A stretch of DNA of 64,000 nucleotides from NCBI GenBank assembly GCA_963853835.1, contig OY970820.1, positions 26,167,873-26,231,872 of the forward strand. The letters run 5' to 3'. Within the stretch, counting starts at the first letter, position 1. Every line of letters begins with the position of its first letter. This document shows, piece after piece, positions 21,938 through 33,419 of this stretch. The stretch comes from Calendula officinalis. Its lineage: Eukaryota > Streptophyta > Magnoliopsida > Asterales > Asteraceae. A program made the translations under genes and the position numbers. The notes below the pieces were generated by a model. The model had not been told where the DNA came from, did no database searches, and saw only the letters and a program-made list of their open reading frames with translations.

Positions 21938-23925
21938 TTATTTATCACGAACTGATCGATTAGAAAGGGCATGAAGAATATGAAGCTTGATTTGTTCTTT
22001 TGTGTTGGACTTGGTGAAATCAGAAGCCTTTTGAATCATTTTTGAAGCATGTATGTTAAGGTCATGAGTAATAATTTTTTATGCGAACCGCATCCTAAGC
22101 TTCTTCAACATCATATTTTGTTTCTCAAAATCAGATGGCATATCAGTTACCCATAAATTTCCTGATTGTCCATTGTATCATTCCATATGGAACATAAGAA
22201 AAACACCACAATCAGTGGAATTCTTATTTGAGGCCCATTTCAAATCCAACAACTGCGGCTCCAAGTTCGAAACATCTTCACCAAAACGATGACCATATGC
22301 GATTAAATGGGAAGAAAAACAATGTAGCCGTATACAAAAAAGTTTATTAAATATTTATCAAAATGTAATAATTTTATAGAAAATTAGATGAATATTTATT
22401 TAAAAACTTACAAACAAATCACATATGTGCTTGTATTTAGAATCAAAATAGTCCACAACTCTATTGTAGAGAATATAAAATCCTGGTTTCTTCCTTAAAT
22501 CAAATACCAAACAATAAAAGTGTTCATGAGCACATATGGGGAAGAAAACCTGTAATAAATTAAAATCGAAAAACACAAATTAGATAAAAGTTACAAAATT
22601 ATAGAGAATCGCATGTGATTGTTAAGAAAATCACATGTGATTTTTATCTTTGAAATTTAACGAAACAAAAGCACAAAATCAAGTTACCAGATCAAATTTC
22701 TCAAACGACAGCTTATCAACATCGTCATTAAAAAAAGCACGAACACTTGTTTAAAAAGTATTGTATACCCAGTCTTTTGTATGTTTGCTACTAGATGAAT
22801 AAACAGGGGAAGGCTGTTCATGAAAAAATAGTTAATATTAATACAAAAATATACATATTAAAAAAATTAGACTTACAAATATAGTGGATGGAAAAAACAC
22901 TCTCTTCAAAGCTTTATGATGTTTAAACTTTTCTTCATTATTTATAATAATTGACCAAAGATCAATGATACTTGCATCAACATAAAGACGAGGAGTAAGT
23001 GACTCTAGAGTCAAACGGCAAGCAAATGTCACTTGATCAGCAGTTTCAAAAATGTTATCCCTGTTATGGAAGAAAAGAAAAAAAATACAATGTTACATAA
23101 AAAAAATAACAATAAATAAACATTAACTAATACAAAATTAAATAATAATTCAAAAAAGTAAACAAACTCACATCCGTTCTTCAAGAGCTGCAAAAAGCTC
23201 ACTTGCAACAGCAAATTCAGAAGCTAAAAGGCATGGACTTGCAGCAGTCTTCTTATTTATATATGGTGATTTCAGAGGTGGTGAAGGTTTTAAAAATCCT
23301 TGATCATTTAATGGCTGCACTCCTTTTTTTTGAAATATCAGCATTGAGAGACCACCATTGAGAGATATTTTCATCATTATCAGGAATCTCATAATCTTCA
23401 TAAACATCACTCTGAACTTCAACAACCTTAGAAGCAACATTCTCAGCCACATTAACTTTCTCAACCAAAACGTCATTAACTTTCTCACCCTCAACAGCCT
23501 GAACCTCAACCTCAACATTCTCAACAAACTCAACATTCGAAATACCAAATTCAGCATATAAAAAACAGTTAATACTATTAAAACTAAATAATACTCTGCA
23601 AATCACAAGTGATTGAAGTACGTTTATAAGAAATTAAAAAGAAAGAGAAATGATAATACCTCAGAAGCAATCACTAACTCAAGATTAAAAACTCTGTTAA
23701 ATTCAGATTTAACAAAATTTATCGATCTATCGCCTTGAGGGAACTGAACATCAACACGAGCAAAAATTTCATAAACCAAATCCTAGTGTCTTTTGAGAAT
23801 TTCCTACAAAATTTCAAAAAAGAAAGTTAATATCACATTAGATTGGAAAAAAAATAAACACAAGTTATGGTATTGAAAATTACATGTGATTTTAAAATAC
23901 AAAATCTTTATAAAAGAGGTTTCTA

Positions 23926-24112
23926 AGTGAATCACATGTGATTTGTTTTCTTAAAAACAGGGGAAGTTGATAAGAAACAAATCACAAGTGATTCGCTTTA
24001 CAAAATCACATGTGATTGTATGTTATGCCTTAGTTGACTGATTCATTTGAGGTTGCTAAGTGAATCACATGTGATTTATTTGCCATAAAAACAGGGGAGG
24101 TTGTTAACAATC
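23926..24112 (-). repeat. Copy of the 133-bp intron repeat in a Ulp1-B intron
   Basis: Contains ACAGGGGAAGTTGATAAG, ACAAATCACAAGTGATTCGC and CCTTAGTTGACTGATTCAT, as in the 10827-11640 array and in the same DNA orientation. It lies in the intron between exons 3 and 4 of Ulp1-B. Confidence 0.85.
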
Positions 24113-25784
24113 ACATAAAGAGTTTTATATCACATGTGATTTAACACGTACAATCACATGTGATATAAAAATGTAAAATCACAAGTGATTCAAGAAGATT
24201 ATAATAACTTTTGAAAAAATGTAATACCTTTTTGGATACCATATCAGCAGGGTCAGCAATGTTAATATCCTCAGCATTGTTAATATCATCATCATTGGCA
24301 TTTGAGGGTTCTGCAGCATCTAAAGGAGGTAATACATCAAATAAACCAAATGATCCACAGTTTGCTTCTTTACTCTCTCGAATCCACAAATAACCGTTCC
24401 AGTTTTTACATACTGGATGCCGATGAGGTAAAGACAGAGAATCGCATTTTGTGCGATCACAATACAAAAGCTATAAAAAAATAAAAATAAATATTAATAA
24501 AAAACTTATAAAAATATATCTAAGAAAAAAAATTAAAATAAAAGAAACTCACTATCAAAAATGTAATAGGACCACAATAAAATTTTTTATTAACAGCATT
24601 CCTATTCCAAAGTTTTTTACTGTCTTTAAGATTGGCCAATAAAAACGAGCACCAATCAAGAGACTTAATATCCATATCTTGAGATACATAATTCAAAACA
24701 TCCATTTTAATTATGCCATTGCAATCACAGGATACCAATGTATTGGCAAACAGCATCAATATATTCATCATAAAAAACTCATCAACATCACCATTTAAAC
24801 TTAAATTTTTTTCCTTGATAACAGATGGCCTAATATCCTTGGACGATGTGAACTGATTAAGCCATTGTTTAATAAATTTAGATTCAGAATTGAGTGGTAA
24901 AGAGTATATATTGGTACCACCCTTGGGAATACCAAACACATCATGAACAGAATCAACATCAATTGAGATAACACCTTTCTTAGTATTAATAACCATCTTT
25001 GCATCATCAAAACTGTGAACAACATAATATCCTAACTTTCCAGGAAGTTGATGAAAATCAAAATCAATTAAAGAACCAAAGCCAATATCTTTTACAATTT
25101 CCTTCTGTTCAAGAGATAAACCACACATAACAAATGAGAACTGAGATGGAGTTGATCGAGTCCTAATGGATGGAAGATGTTTAGAAACAGAAACATTTTG
25201 TGCAGCCTTTGATTTTTTTGTTCTCTTTTCTGTTATTGGTTTTAATTTTGTTGGAGCCTCAGGAATGATTTCTGATTGAACTGAAGAAGAAGATACGCCC
25301 TTTGTAGAAAACTTTATTTTTAAACTTTTTGGAGGCATTGGCTGAACTTCAGAAATTTTCTCTTGTACAGATTCGGGTTCAGAACGTCTAATAAGCTTAA
25401 ACCTTTTATTGATTTTTGATTTACCCTTGGCAGTTCCTGTTGTTGTTGATGACCTAGGTCTTTTAGTTCTTATCTCAGGCAAGTCAGATAACAGAGTAGA
25501 CATATCATCAACACCTATAAAACAGAAAAAGAAGCAAGTTATGACAACTAATAACAATATGAGATAGATAAACTGAAATCACATGTGATTGAACTCACAA
25601 TCTCAAATAAACAAACTGTAATTTAGCTTACTAATCACATGAGATTAAAAGCTATGAATTATTTGACAGTGATTAGGTGAGATATTGAGAACAATCACAT
25701 GCGATTGAACTCAAATAACATAATAATCAAATAATAAAAAACAATCACATGTGATTTAAAAACAGAGTAAACATTAAAATAACA

Positions 25785-26095
25785 TTAAAATCACATGTGA
25801 TTACAATTAAAAAACACTAGAAAGCTGAAAATCTATAATAAAAACGGTAAAATCACATGTGATTTACAACTAAAAAAAACTAGAAAGCTGTAATCTATAA
25901 TAAAAACAGTAAAATCACATGTGATTTACAGCTAAAAAACACAATAAAGCTGAAATCTATAATAAAAACAGTAAAATCACATGTGATTTACAACTAAAAC
26001 AATAAAGATAGCAATAATCGAAAATAGAAACGGTAAAATCACATGTGATTTACAACTAAAAAACACTAGAAAACAAGTAATCAACAAAAAAAACG
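25785..26095 (-). repeat. 62-bp tandem array (5 copies) in Ulp1-B intron 1
   Basis: Palindrome cores recur near 25789, 25851, 25913, 25975 and 26037 (62 bp apart). Each is followed by ACAACTAAAAAACAC-like sequence. Confidence 0.85.
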
Positions 26096-26300
26096 GTAAA
26101 ATCGACGGATTACAAATCCTAGAAAAGCCGAAAATAGACAAAAACACATAAATGAAAACCTATGCATACAAAAAACAGTTAAAAAATAATAATAAGAAAA
26201 AATACAAAATTAAAATGACCTGATTGTTGTTCGGCATTGACGGAAGCTTCAACAGAAGGTTCTACTGGAGAAGATGATCGTAAATCAGACATTGAAACGC

Positions 26301-27130
26301 GCAAAAAGGTATTTCTTCGATTGATATTGTGCGAGGAAGAAATAGGAATGAATAATCACCAGAAATCGCCAATACACTAGTCGCACTTAGCATTCAATAC
26401 CGACGCTTGAGTATCGAATGCTAACATCCTCACTCTCATACTTATACGTTAAAACCGATTTCACCCTAGTATTAAACTTACGATAGACCTTACGTCGCAA
26501 AATCTAACTTGAGCGTCGGAGTGTTCTCACGAGGATCACCCTCGGGGAACATCTGACTAAGGGGTTCGGTTGTTTTCAGGTTCCGTATCTGCAGCTCGGG
26601 AAAGGCCTATCGTCCGTCTCAGCCCCCGAAGAACCGGTTTCAACACTTATTAAACTCACTTTATTTATTACGTAAAGTTGTATTATATTTATTTTCTACT
26701 AAGCAAATGATCATTTCAGTTACAAATAGTATCTCTATTCTTTTCACGATAACGTATGCTACATCTTATAGATGACTTTTGATTCGATTTGCTAAGTAAT
26801 AACAAAAATATGAAACTGATACTCTTTTTTCTTTTTCACGCTTACGAATGCTACATTTTTCTGCCATTCATAGATAAGTGTTTTCCATGCTTTTGATTCT
26901 TTAACCCACCAACTTAACATATCTAACTTCATTGTAATATATATTATAAATTATAGATCGGAGTTGATAATTTTATAACTTCCTTTTTTCTAAGAAAGGC
27001 GAGGATATTATAGAGGGCAAATTTTATAAAATAGTTTGAGATATACATGAAATTGTTTAAGGGAACACCATGTTTTTCAATCAAGACACAATATTTAATA
27101 ATGTTACACCAAATACCACCTGCCCATATT
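26301..27130. other. Intergenic DNA with a possible LTR relic
   Basis: 26380-26640 is less AT-rich, with GAGCGTCGGAGTGTTCTCAC and GATCACCCTCGGGGAAC. These phrases are typical of some plant LTR/TRIM termini, but no partner LTR, PBS or polypurine tract was found. 26387-26420 forms an imperfect hairpin (GCATTCAATAC/GTATCGAATGC). 26641-27130 is AT-rich and shows nothing recognisable. Confidence 0.35.
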
Positions 27131-27204
27131 GGAATGGGCTTTTTTTTGGAAACGGCTTTTGAATTAAACTTAAAAAACTAGCGAGAAGCTAGAAAAAAAA
27201 CAAT

Positions 27205-30200
27205 TCAAGAGTTACAAGGGAGAATTAGCCATTCAGAATAGCTAACTTTAATTTTACTATTCCTATTACAAATCCAATAATACGAAATCTCCTTAATCGA
27301 ATCCACCAACAAACATTCCCGGATATCGCCGTTATTAAAAACAATCGCGTTTCGATACCGCCAAAGAACCCATATCACCGTAAGACAAACCGCTTCTAAA
27401 ATCTTTCTCGACTGACTATTATAATTCCCCACATCTATCGCACACATCAACGAATAGAGATCCTCCATATCCGTATCTAACACTTGCAACCAATTACCAA
27501 TAGCCCTCCACACACATTGAGCCACATTACAATTCCAAAAAAAATGATCCACATCTTCTACCTCATACCCACATTCCCCACAATTTGTATCTTCCAAATT
27601 AACCCCTCTAATAGCCAGATTAACTTTAGAAGGGGTCCGATTTAACTGCACTTTCCAATACAAAATATTTACCTTCCGGGGAAACAACTTATTCCACCGC
27701 GTAACAATCACGGACGAGGGAAGTAATCTATCATCCAACCACTGTCTTGTCGCTTTTACTTCAAACTCTCCACTTTCACCCACATCCCAAACCCATCTAT
27801 CCGCATCATTCACCAAATGACAATTAAGCACCAACCTTTGAATTTCCTGAACTTTTTCTTCCTCTCTAGCACCCCTTATTTCCCGAGACCAATTCCAAGA
27901 GACAGCATTTTGCCGAATCCTGTCCGAGACCGAGCAAGACCCCTCCACCTCCAACCGAAAATCCTTGGATATACCAAGGCAAGCGAAGCTGACCCCACCT
28001 AATGATCCTTCCAAAAAGACGTTGATCTACCATCCCCTACTCTTTTATACAAGTGAGACAATAAGTCCATCCCACTCTCCTTAAATTTATTCACCATTTT
28101 AATAATATTGGCCCACGGAGCGGCCCCTAAACCCCGAACATTCGAACCATAAGTGCCTCCATCATCTCCATAGAAAGCTTTAACCACTTTAGACCACAAC
28201 GAGTTTTGATTAGAAACATATCTCCACACCCATTTCACCACAAGAGCAATATTAGAAGCCATAAGACTACGAACATTGAGACCTCTGTTTTGATAACTCG
28301 CCAAAACCGAAGGCCACTTAATCCAATGAATTTTCCTTTTTAAATCCGAGCCATCCCAAAGGAATTTCGACCGCAACATCTCTAAACTAGCGTCAACCGA
28401 TTTAGGCATAATAAACATTGACATATAATATGAGCCCAACCCACCTAAAACCGATTTTAAAAGAGTTAATCAACCACCCACCGAAAGAGCATTCACCTTC
28501 CAGGTCGACAACTTTTTTTTAAATCTATCAATCAAGACCTCCCAATTCTTCTTTCTCGACATACATGCCCCTACCGGTAACCCGAGGTACGAAAGAGGGA
28601 GCTTACCACTACAAACCCCAAGCATATCCGCCATTTGATTAACCTCTCCCTCCGCCACCCCAACCCCATACAAGTTAGATTTATGCAGATTCATCTTCAA
28701 CCCCGACGACATATAAAAGAAATGAAGAATTATAATAAGATTCTGCATATTTCTAAAAGACCACTCACCAAAAAAGATAGCGTCATCCGCGTAAAGAAGA
28801 TGCGAAATAGCAAACTCATTCTTAACCTCTAACCCGCGAAATAAATGAAGAGAACTAGCTTCTTCCATAGCCACATGAAGGCCTTCCATAGCTAAAATAA
28901 ATAGAAATGGTGACAAGGGATCACCTTGCCGAAGACCTCTTTCCAAACTGAATTCTTTAGACGCGTTCCCATTTAAAATAACCGACGCCTTGGAAGAATT
29001 AAGAATCGCTTTAATCCACCTCCGCCACCTTTCCGGAAAATTCATAAACTCCATCATCCGGTCTAAGAACTCCCAACTAATAGAGTCATACGCCTTCTCA
29101 AAATCAATTTTTAAAACCATTGCTCTTTTCTTCATCTTTTTATACCGAGCAACCACTTCATTAACAATCATGGGACCGTCTAAAATTTGTCGACCTTGGA
29201 TAAAGGCCGACTGCTCACAACTAACCACTGAATCCACCACCAGAGCTAACCGCATAGCCAACACTTTGGCCACAATTTTATATTGGACACCAATAAGGCT
29301 AATAGGTCTAAAATCTTTAACAGAAAGAGGATTAATTACCTTAGGGATCAAGGTAATAAAAGACGAGTTACATCCGGACGGAAGATAGCAAGAATTGAAG
29401 AACTCGTTCACATAGTTAAAAACATCATCTTTAATTAATAACCAATATTTTTTAACATATGCAAACGTAAACCCGTCCGGACCCGGAGCCTTATCTGAAC
29501 CGCAACTCCACACCGCCTTTTTAAGCTCGTCCATGGATATATTATTCACCAACATACATGCGTTACCATCGGATAGCTGCTTATACTTATCACTTCTTGT
29601 CATAACCTTAAGCGTCAGAACACATTTAAATTTCTGCGAATAATACTTAAAAAACACATCCTTAACCTCCAACGGCGACTGAATCCAATTACCTTCATGC
29701 TTAACACCACGAATCAAGGATTGACGTCTCTTACTATTGATAATTTTCATCACCTTCAATACACCATTTGACCTTGGCTTTTTGAGCAAGATCCTTCCAC
29801 TCTTTTTTATCCACCTTATATAATAATTGTTTAAGAATCTGCCTCAAAATAAACTCATCATCCGTTACCGTATTTCCTTCCATCTTTGATTCAATCACCG
29901 CCACTTGATCAGTCAATTGCCGTCGCTGCCCATCCCGATTCGCACTTTTATCTTTCCACCAAAGCCTACACTTATCTTTAAGGGCCTTCAATTTATTTTT
30001 AAACCTAATACAATGATTGGTGCTTAACACCTCACCGTGCGCAGCCCATGATGATGCCCCCATGGCATCAAACGAGTCTTCCTCCATCCCAGAATTGAAA
30101 AACCGAAAAGCCCGAGGCCCTTAATCAACCGCCTGTTGAGCAAGAATAATTGGCCTATGATCCGAAATAATATCAGGCAAAACATTCGCTACAAGATCCG

Positions 30201-30828
30201 AACAACCTTCATTAACACCTTCACTAACAAAAAAACGGTCAAGTTTACTCATTTTGCGACCATCTTGACTCAACCGAGTAAAAGCCGAACCCCCCATCGC
30301 AATTTCTTCAATGCTAACCGAATCAATGAACCCATTAAAATCAAGAATCTCTCTATCATTTTTCTCACAACCCCACCTTTCACCCTCCTCCCGCACCGCA
30401 TTAAAATCACCAAACAAAAAATAATTACCATCATTGTCGCGCATATAATTAGCGATAAATTCCCAAAGACTTCTTTTATCAACGTTACTCTGCGGAGCAT
30501 AAACATTACCCAAAATACATTTCAACTTGCTAATTTTCCACTCCCCATGAACAAACAACACATTTTGATAGCTAATAATTCGGGAGCTTGAGAACAAAGC
30601 TGGATCCCAAACTGAAAGAATACCCCCCGACAACCCCACCGCACTACTCAACGCAAAATCAAACGACATATTTCCCCACAATTCTTTAATCATGAAAACT
30701 TCCACCTTAGAAACTCTAGTCTCTTGAATACCCAAAAATGCCACTCTATTCTTATTACACACAACACCAATTCGCTTTCTTTTCACCAAATCACCAATAC
30801 CACACGAATTTAAAGACAAAATATTCAT
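27205..30828 (-). pseudogene. LINE ORF2: endonuclease, reverse transcriptase, zf-RVT
   Basis: ORF2 nicks DNA and copies LINE RNA into the nick. 30828-30121 is an apurinic-type endonuclease with LNSCGIG, IQETR, GDFNAV and ISDHRPI motifs. 29789-28470 is the RT with KAPGPDGF, LIPK, FRPISL, QSAFIQGRQI, KIDFEKAYDSI and LRQGDPLSP; its catalytic YADD is at 28782-28793. 28439-27999 is the post-RT linker. 28014-27205 has the zf-RVT CGECGYEVEDVDHFFWNC type motif. Breaks: a stop after the endonuclease (30121), a frame change around 29734-29789, a stop near 28470 and a frame change near 28000. Non-functional. Confidence 0.88.
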
Positions 30829-31560
30829 AAATTACCATTATCTTCTCCCATTCTACTAATCATACGTTCCAAAGAAATTTTGCATCCTTCCATGTTGTGT
30901 CCCAATGCAAGACCAATATCGATATATTTATTCAAATCACCCACTAATGACACCACTTGCGAGTTAGACTTAACGTAACCCGTATTAGCACAAGAATTTT
31001 CTGAAAAGGAGGCTTTTCTCAACTGTCTTAGCCTCAATACCCGCCGCTTTCCCACAATCTGCCCCATTCTCGAATCCAGGCGGCCTATATATTGATTCTT
31101 CAAAAACAGGCCTATCATCAACAATAATATTATCACCACCCTTATCACCATCTTCGACCACCTCACGGTCAACCATCGAACCAAGTCTACCCGTGTCATG
31201 CACATTCTCGTTCTCCTCTAAGACATGGCTCCCATTCAACGTATCCTTAACTAAATAGGATACACCATCTGTGCCCCTTCTATCATGATCAATATTTATA
31301 ACGTTGACTTGCTCAACATCATCATCATCACTTCGGGAACCATCAGAATCACCATTAGATAGAGAAGCACCATCTCCTTTAGATTCAACCTTGGCACTTC
31401 TCATAACTGGTTTCCACAATGCAACTTCATACATACACACCGAATAAGTAACTCCATCCAACACAATATCCATCTCTTCATACAACTTGCCTTTTAATTT
31501 AGTTCTAATGCACACCTTCCCCGTCCCCGCTTCACCATGATCCCGTATATTTAGAAAAAA
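30825..31560 (-). pseudogene. LINE ORF1 C-terminal relic
   Basis: 31515-30985 reads KVCIRTKLKG..ITVDG-like sequence (here VCIRTK, DIVLDGVTYSVCMYEVALW). This matches the end of plant LINE ORF1, where the nucleic-acid-binding domain is followed by an acidic Ser/Asp-rich tail. The frame shifts into 31205-30825. The N-terminal half is absent. Confidence 0.6.
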
Positions 31561-31569
31561 ATACTTCCT

Positions 31570-31700
31570 AAATAGCAGAGTTCACGTTCACAAATCGCCA
31601 TTTCCATTTACCTAGTAAGGTCAAGTTTTTGGCTTTAAGATTCACATTACTTAAACCACCTTGATTTTTATCATAATTGACAATTTGATTCAACTATGCT
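31570..31700 (-). pseudogene. Second LINE fragment (post-RT linker)
   Basis: On the minus strand it reads DKNQGGLSNVNLKAKNLTLL, then GKWKWRF. This is the GGL..LKA.N..LLGKWWWRF motif found after the RT domain, out of order relative to the ORF1 that follows. It is therefore a separate LINE relic adjoining or chimeric with the 27131-31560 element. Confidence 0.6.
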
Positions 31701-31739
31701 TCTTTTCACCGTCTTTGAGGCTTCAAAAGATCCGGCTTC

Positions 31740-33009
31740 TAATATATTAAATCTTATTAATAATTGTGGATGTTGCTTTAAATAATGAAAAATAGGTTTT
31801 AGTGTGACAATTTTAAAATGTTATCGTTTTGCAAGTCAATTATTCCAAAATGCAAACCTATAATGAGAAATGAAATTAAATATATTGCAAACTACAATTA
31901 AGGTGAAACAAAGGGTATTATAAATGCAATTTACTATATAATACTTATGAGATAATGAACCGTTCATCTTTATCCACTTCATTAACCTCAAGTTTCAGTG
32001 AATTCATCATCGTTGCATCTTATTCATGCCACCTCTTGCTTCACTAAGTTTGTCAATTTCCACCACTAGTGTCTACCTACGAAATCTACCAACAAAACAA
32101 AGCTCCTTCTTACTTGTTGATGGTTGTTCTCAGTCTAACTTCTTCAAATAAGTTTTAATGTATTCATTTTAATGCTTTCCTTTTTGATTATGAGGTTTCT
32201 CACTTTCTAACTAGGGTTCCTATCACACATGTTATCAGTAAGTTTTTCTCAACATCAATTAAATACATTTAACAACTTTTTTAGTTTAATAAAAAATACA
32301 TAATTTGAACACTTGGCATTATTTTCATATATGATATAAAAAATGAGAAAAATATTACATTATATATAGTGTCTTTCTATAGGATAAGATTTAAATAAAA
32401 CAATGCCACTTGACTTGTAAACAACCACAACTTAAAACCAATACCATTGAATTTGGCCCAAAAGCTATAATTTGTATGGAACACAAAAGTATGAAATAAA
32501 TCTTTGTGTTGGATACGATTTCAATATAAGATTGCCACTTGACTTGTACTAACCACCAACTAATACTCATAACATCGAATCTTTTCCCAGTTTTAATAAA
32601 CATTATCATCACACAACTAATTAATCTTTAGATATTACGATTTTAAGACCTTTATCTATAAAAAAATGAGTATTGGTATTGATGCCTACTTTTTACGTCT
32701 ACCCACTTGATTAACACATACATCAAAATCAAATAATAATATTAAGAAAGAGAATTAGTGGATTACATATGTTATCTTATCAAGTGAGTAGACACATAAG
32801 TATATACATAAGGTAAGAATCAATATCATTTTTCGTAAAAACATATTGATTTTTCATTCAATTTTTTTTTTTTTTTTTTGTTGTAGATGTAAGATTTTTA
32901 GAGGATCCCGATCATTACCATAGAATTATAGGACTTCATGTAAATTTAGATTTAGATTTTCATAATCATCGTTAGATATATAATCTTAAAGTTTAATATT
33001 GAAGTTTAA

Positions 33010-33068
<59 letters not shown>

Positions 33069-33116
33069 GTTAACAACATTAATAATAAGGTAGAATTAAA
33101 AAGAGTAGAACTTATA
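31740..33116. other. AT-rich intergenic DNA with simple repeats
   Basis: No gene. An imperfect tandem duplication of about 135 bp spans 32378-32590 (both copies contain GCCACTTGACTTGTA). A T-run lies at about 32861-32879, and a TAA/AAT microsatellite at about 33010-33068. Confidence 0.5.
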
Positions 33117-33419
33117 CTTCCTTCAATTCAAAATAAGTGCTACACTTTCCTTATATGGGTAATTCAAAATAAGTGCTACACTTTGTATATGGCAAAAAAT
33201 AGTATGACTCATACCCACTAATTATCTACTTTAACAAAGTAAAATGATTCATTAACCCTTACTTTTTACTTTTAAACATTATTAACCCCACTTTATCCAA
33301 AAGGTGTGGGACTCATTATCCACTAACCACTCAATTAATCTAATTTAACAATCATTATAATATGTTACCTCAGAAACCGTGAAATCCAAAGTGTAACACT
33401 TATTTTGAATCGGATGAAG
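33117..33419. mobile_element. Stowaway MITE
   Basis: Terminal inverted repeats CTTCCTTCAATTCAAAATAA and CTTCATCCGATTCAAAATAA (right end reverse-complemented), each continuing into GTG. TA target duplications flank both ends. No coding capacity. Confidence 0.8.

Larger units (their letters stand above)
10829..26050. repeat. Dispersed 14-bp palindrome AATCACATGTGATT (~84 exact cores)
   Basis: The core ATCACATGTGAT was counted by eye about 84 times. The most frequent variants are AATCACAAGTGATT and AAACACATGTGTTT, with fewer copies carrying single changes. All copies lie in introns, the 5' flank, the convergent intergenic gap (14944-15709) or gene upstream regions. None lies in an exon of the three genes. 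Chance expectation for a 12-mer in 15 kb is far below one. The motif has an E-box-like CACATGTG centre and no CG or CHG site. Confidence 0.95.
21938..26291 (-). pseudogene. Ulp1-like protease B of the MULE, broken paralogue
   Basis: Inferred exons: 26291-26222, 25514-24553, 24470-24228, about 23804-23660, about 23570-23168, about 23062-22877, about 22810-22690, about 22550-22410, and a last exon ending at TAA 21938-21940. Domain order is the same as in paralogue A: a basic N-terminus, then IRTRSTPSQF, VHDVFGIPKGG, YCDRTK and the protease end with STDCGVFLM. Breaks: TAG at 23783-23785; a frame change at a T-run near 23325; TAA near 22752; TGA just after the DCGVFLMFHME motif (near 22184); and TAA near 22080. 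The position of the catalytic Asp (IIDN in A) reads ILYNR, so even without the stops the triad would be incomplete. The His (HEHFY) and Cys remain. A and B are clearly diverged, so the duplication is old. Confidence 0.8.
10441..26300. mobile_element. Large MULE-type assembly: transposase plus two Ulp1-like genes, filled with a palindromic motif
   Basis: Contains a FAR1/MULE transposase gene on + (10731-14943), convergent with two tandem Ulp1-like protease genes on - (A 15710-21030; B 21938-26291). The palindrome AATCACATGTGATT is found throughout introns and flanks from 10829 to about 26050 and nowhere else in the window. MULEs with Ulp1-like genes are known in plants (Kaonashi/KI-type and melon elements). 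Candidate weak inverted ends are 10457-10476 and 21254-21273. If these are real, Ulp1-B belongs to a second, partly deleted relative. The left limit given here is the candidate end; the right limit is the start region of Ulp1-B. Neither is proven. Confidence 0.7.
27131..31560 (-). mobile_element. L1-type LINE, broken and 5'-truncated
   Basis: On the minus strand the order is ORF1 C-terminal part (31560-30825), endonuclease, reverse transcriptase, zinc-binding RT-associated domain and a short 3' tail ending in A8 (27132-27139). Most domains are readable, but several frame changes and stops break it. The ORF1 N-terminal half is missing. Confidence 0.85.

Noticed and set aside
10829..26050. CRISPR-like spaced palindromic repeats
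   Set aside because: The genome is plant nuclear DNA, the spacing is irregular or tandem with repeated spacers, and the repeats flank exons. They are TE motifs, not a CRISPR array.
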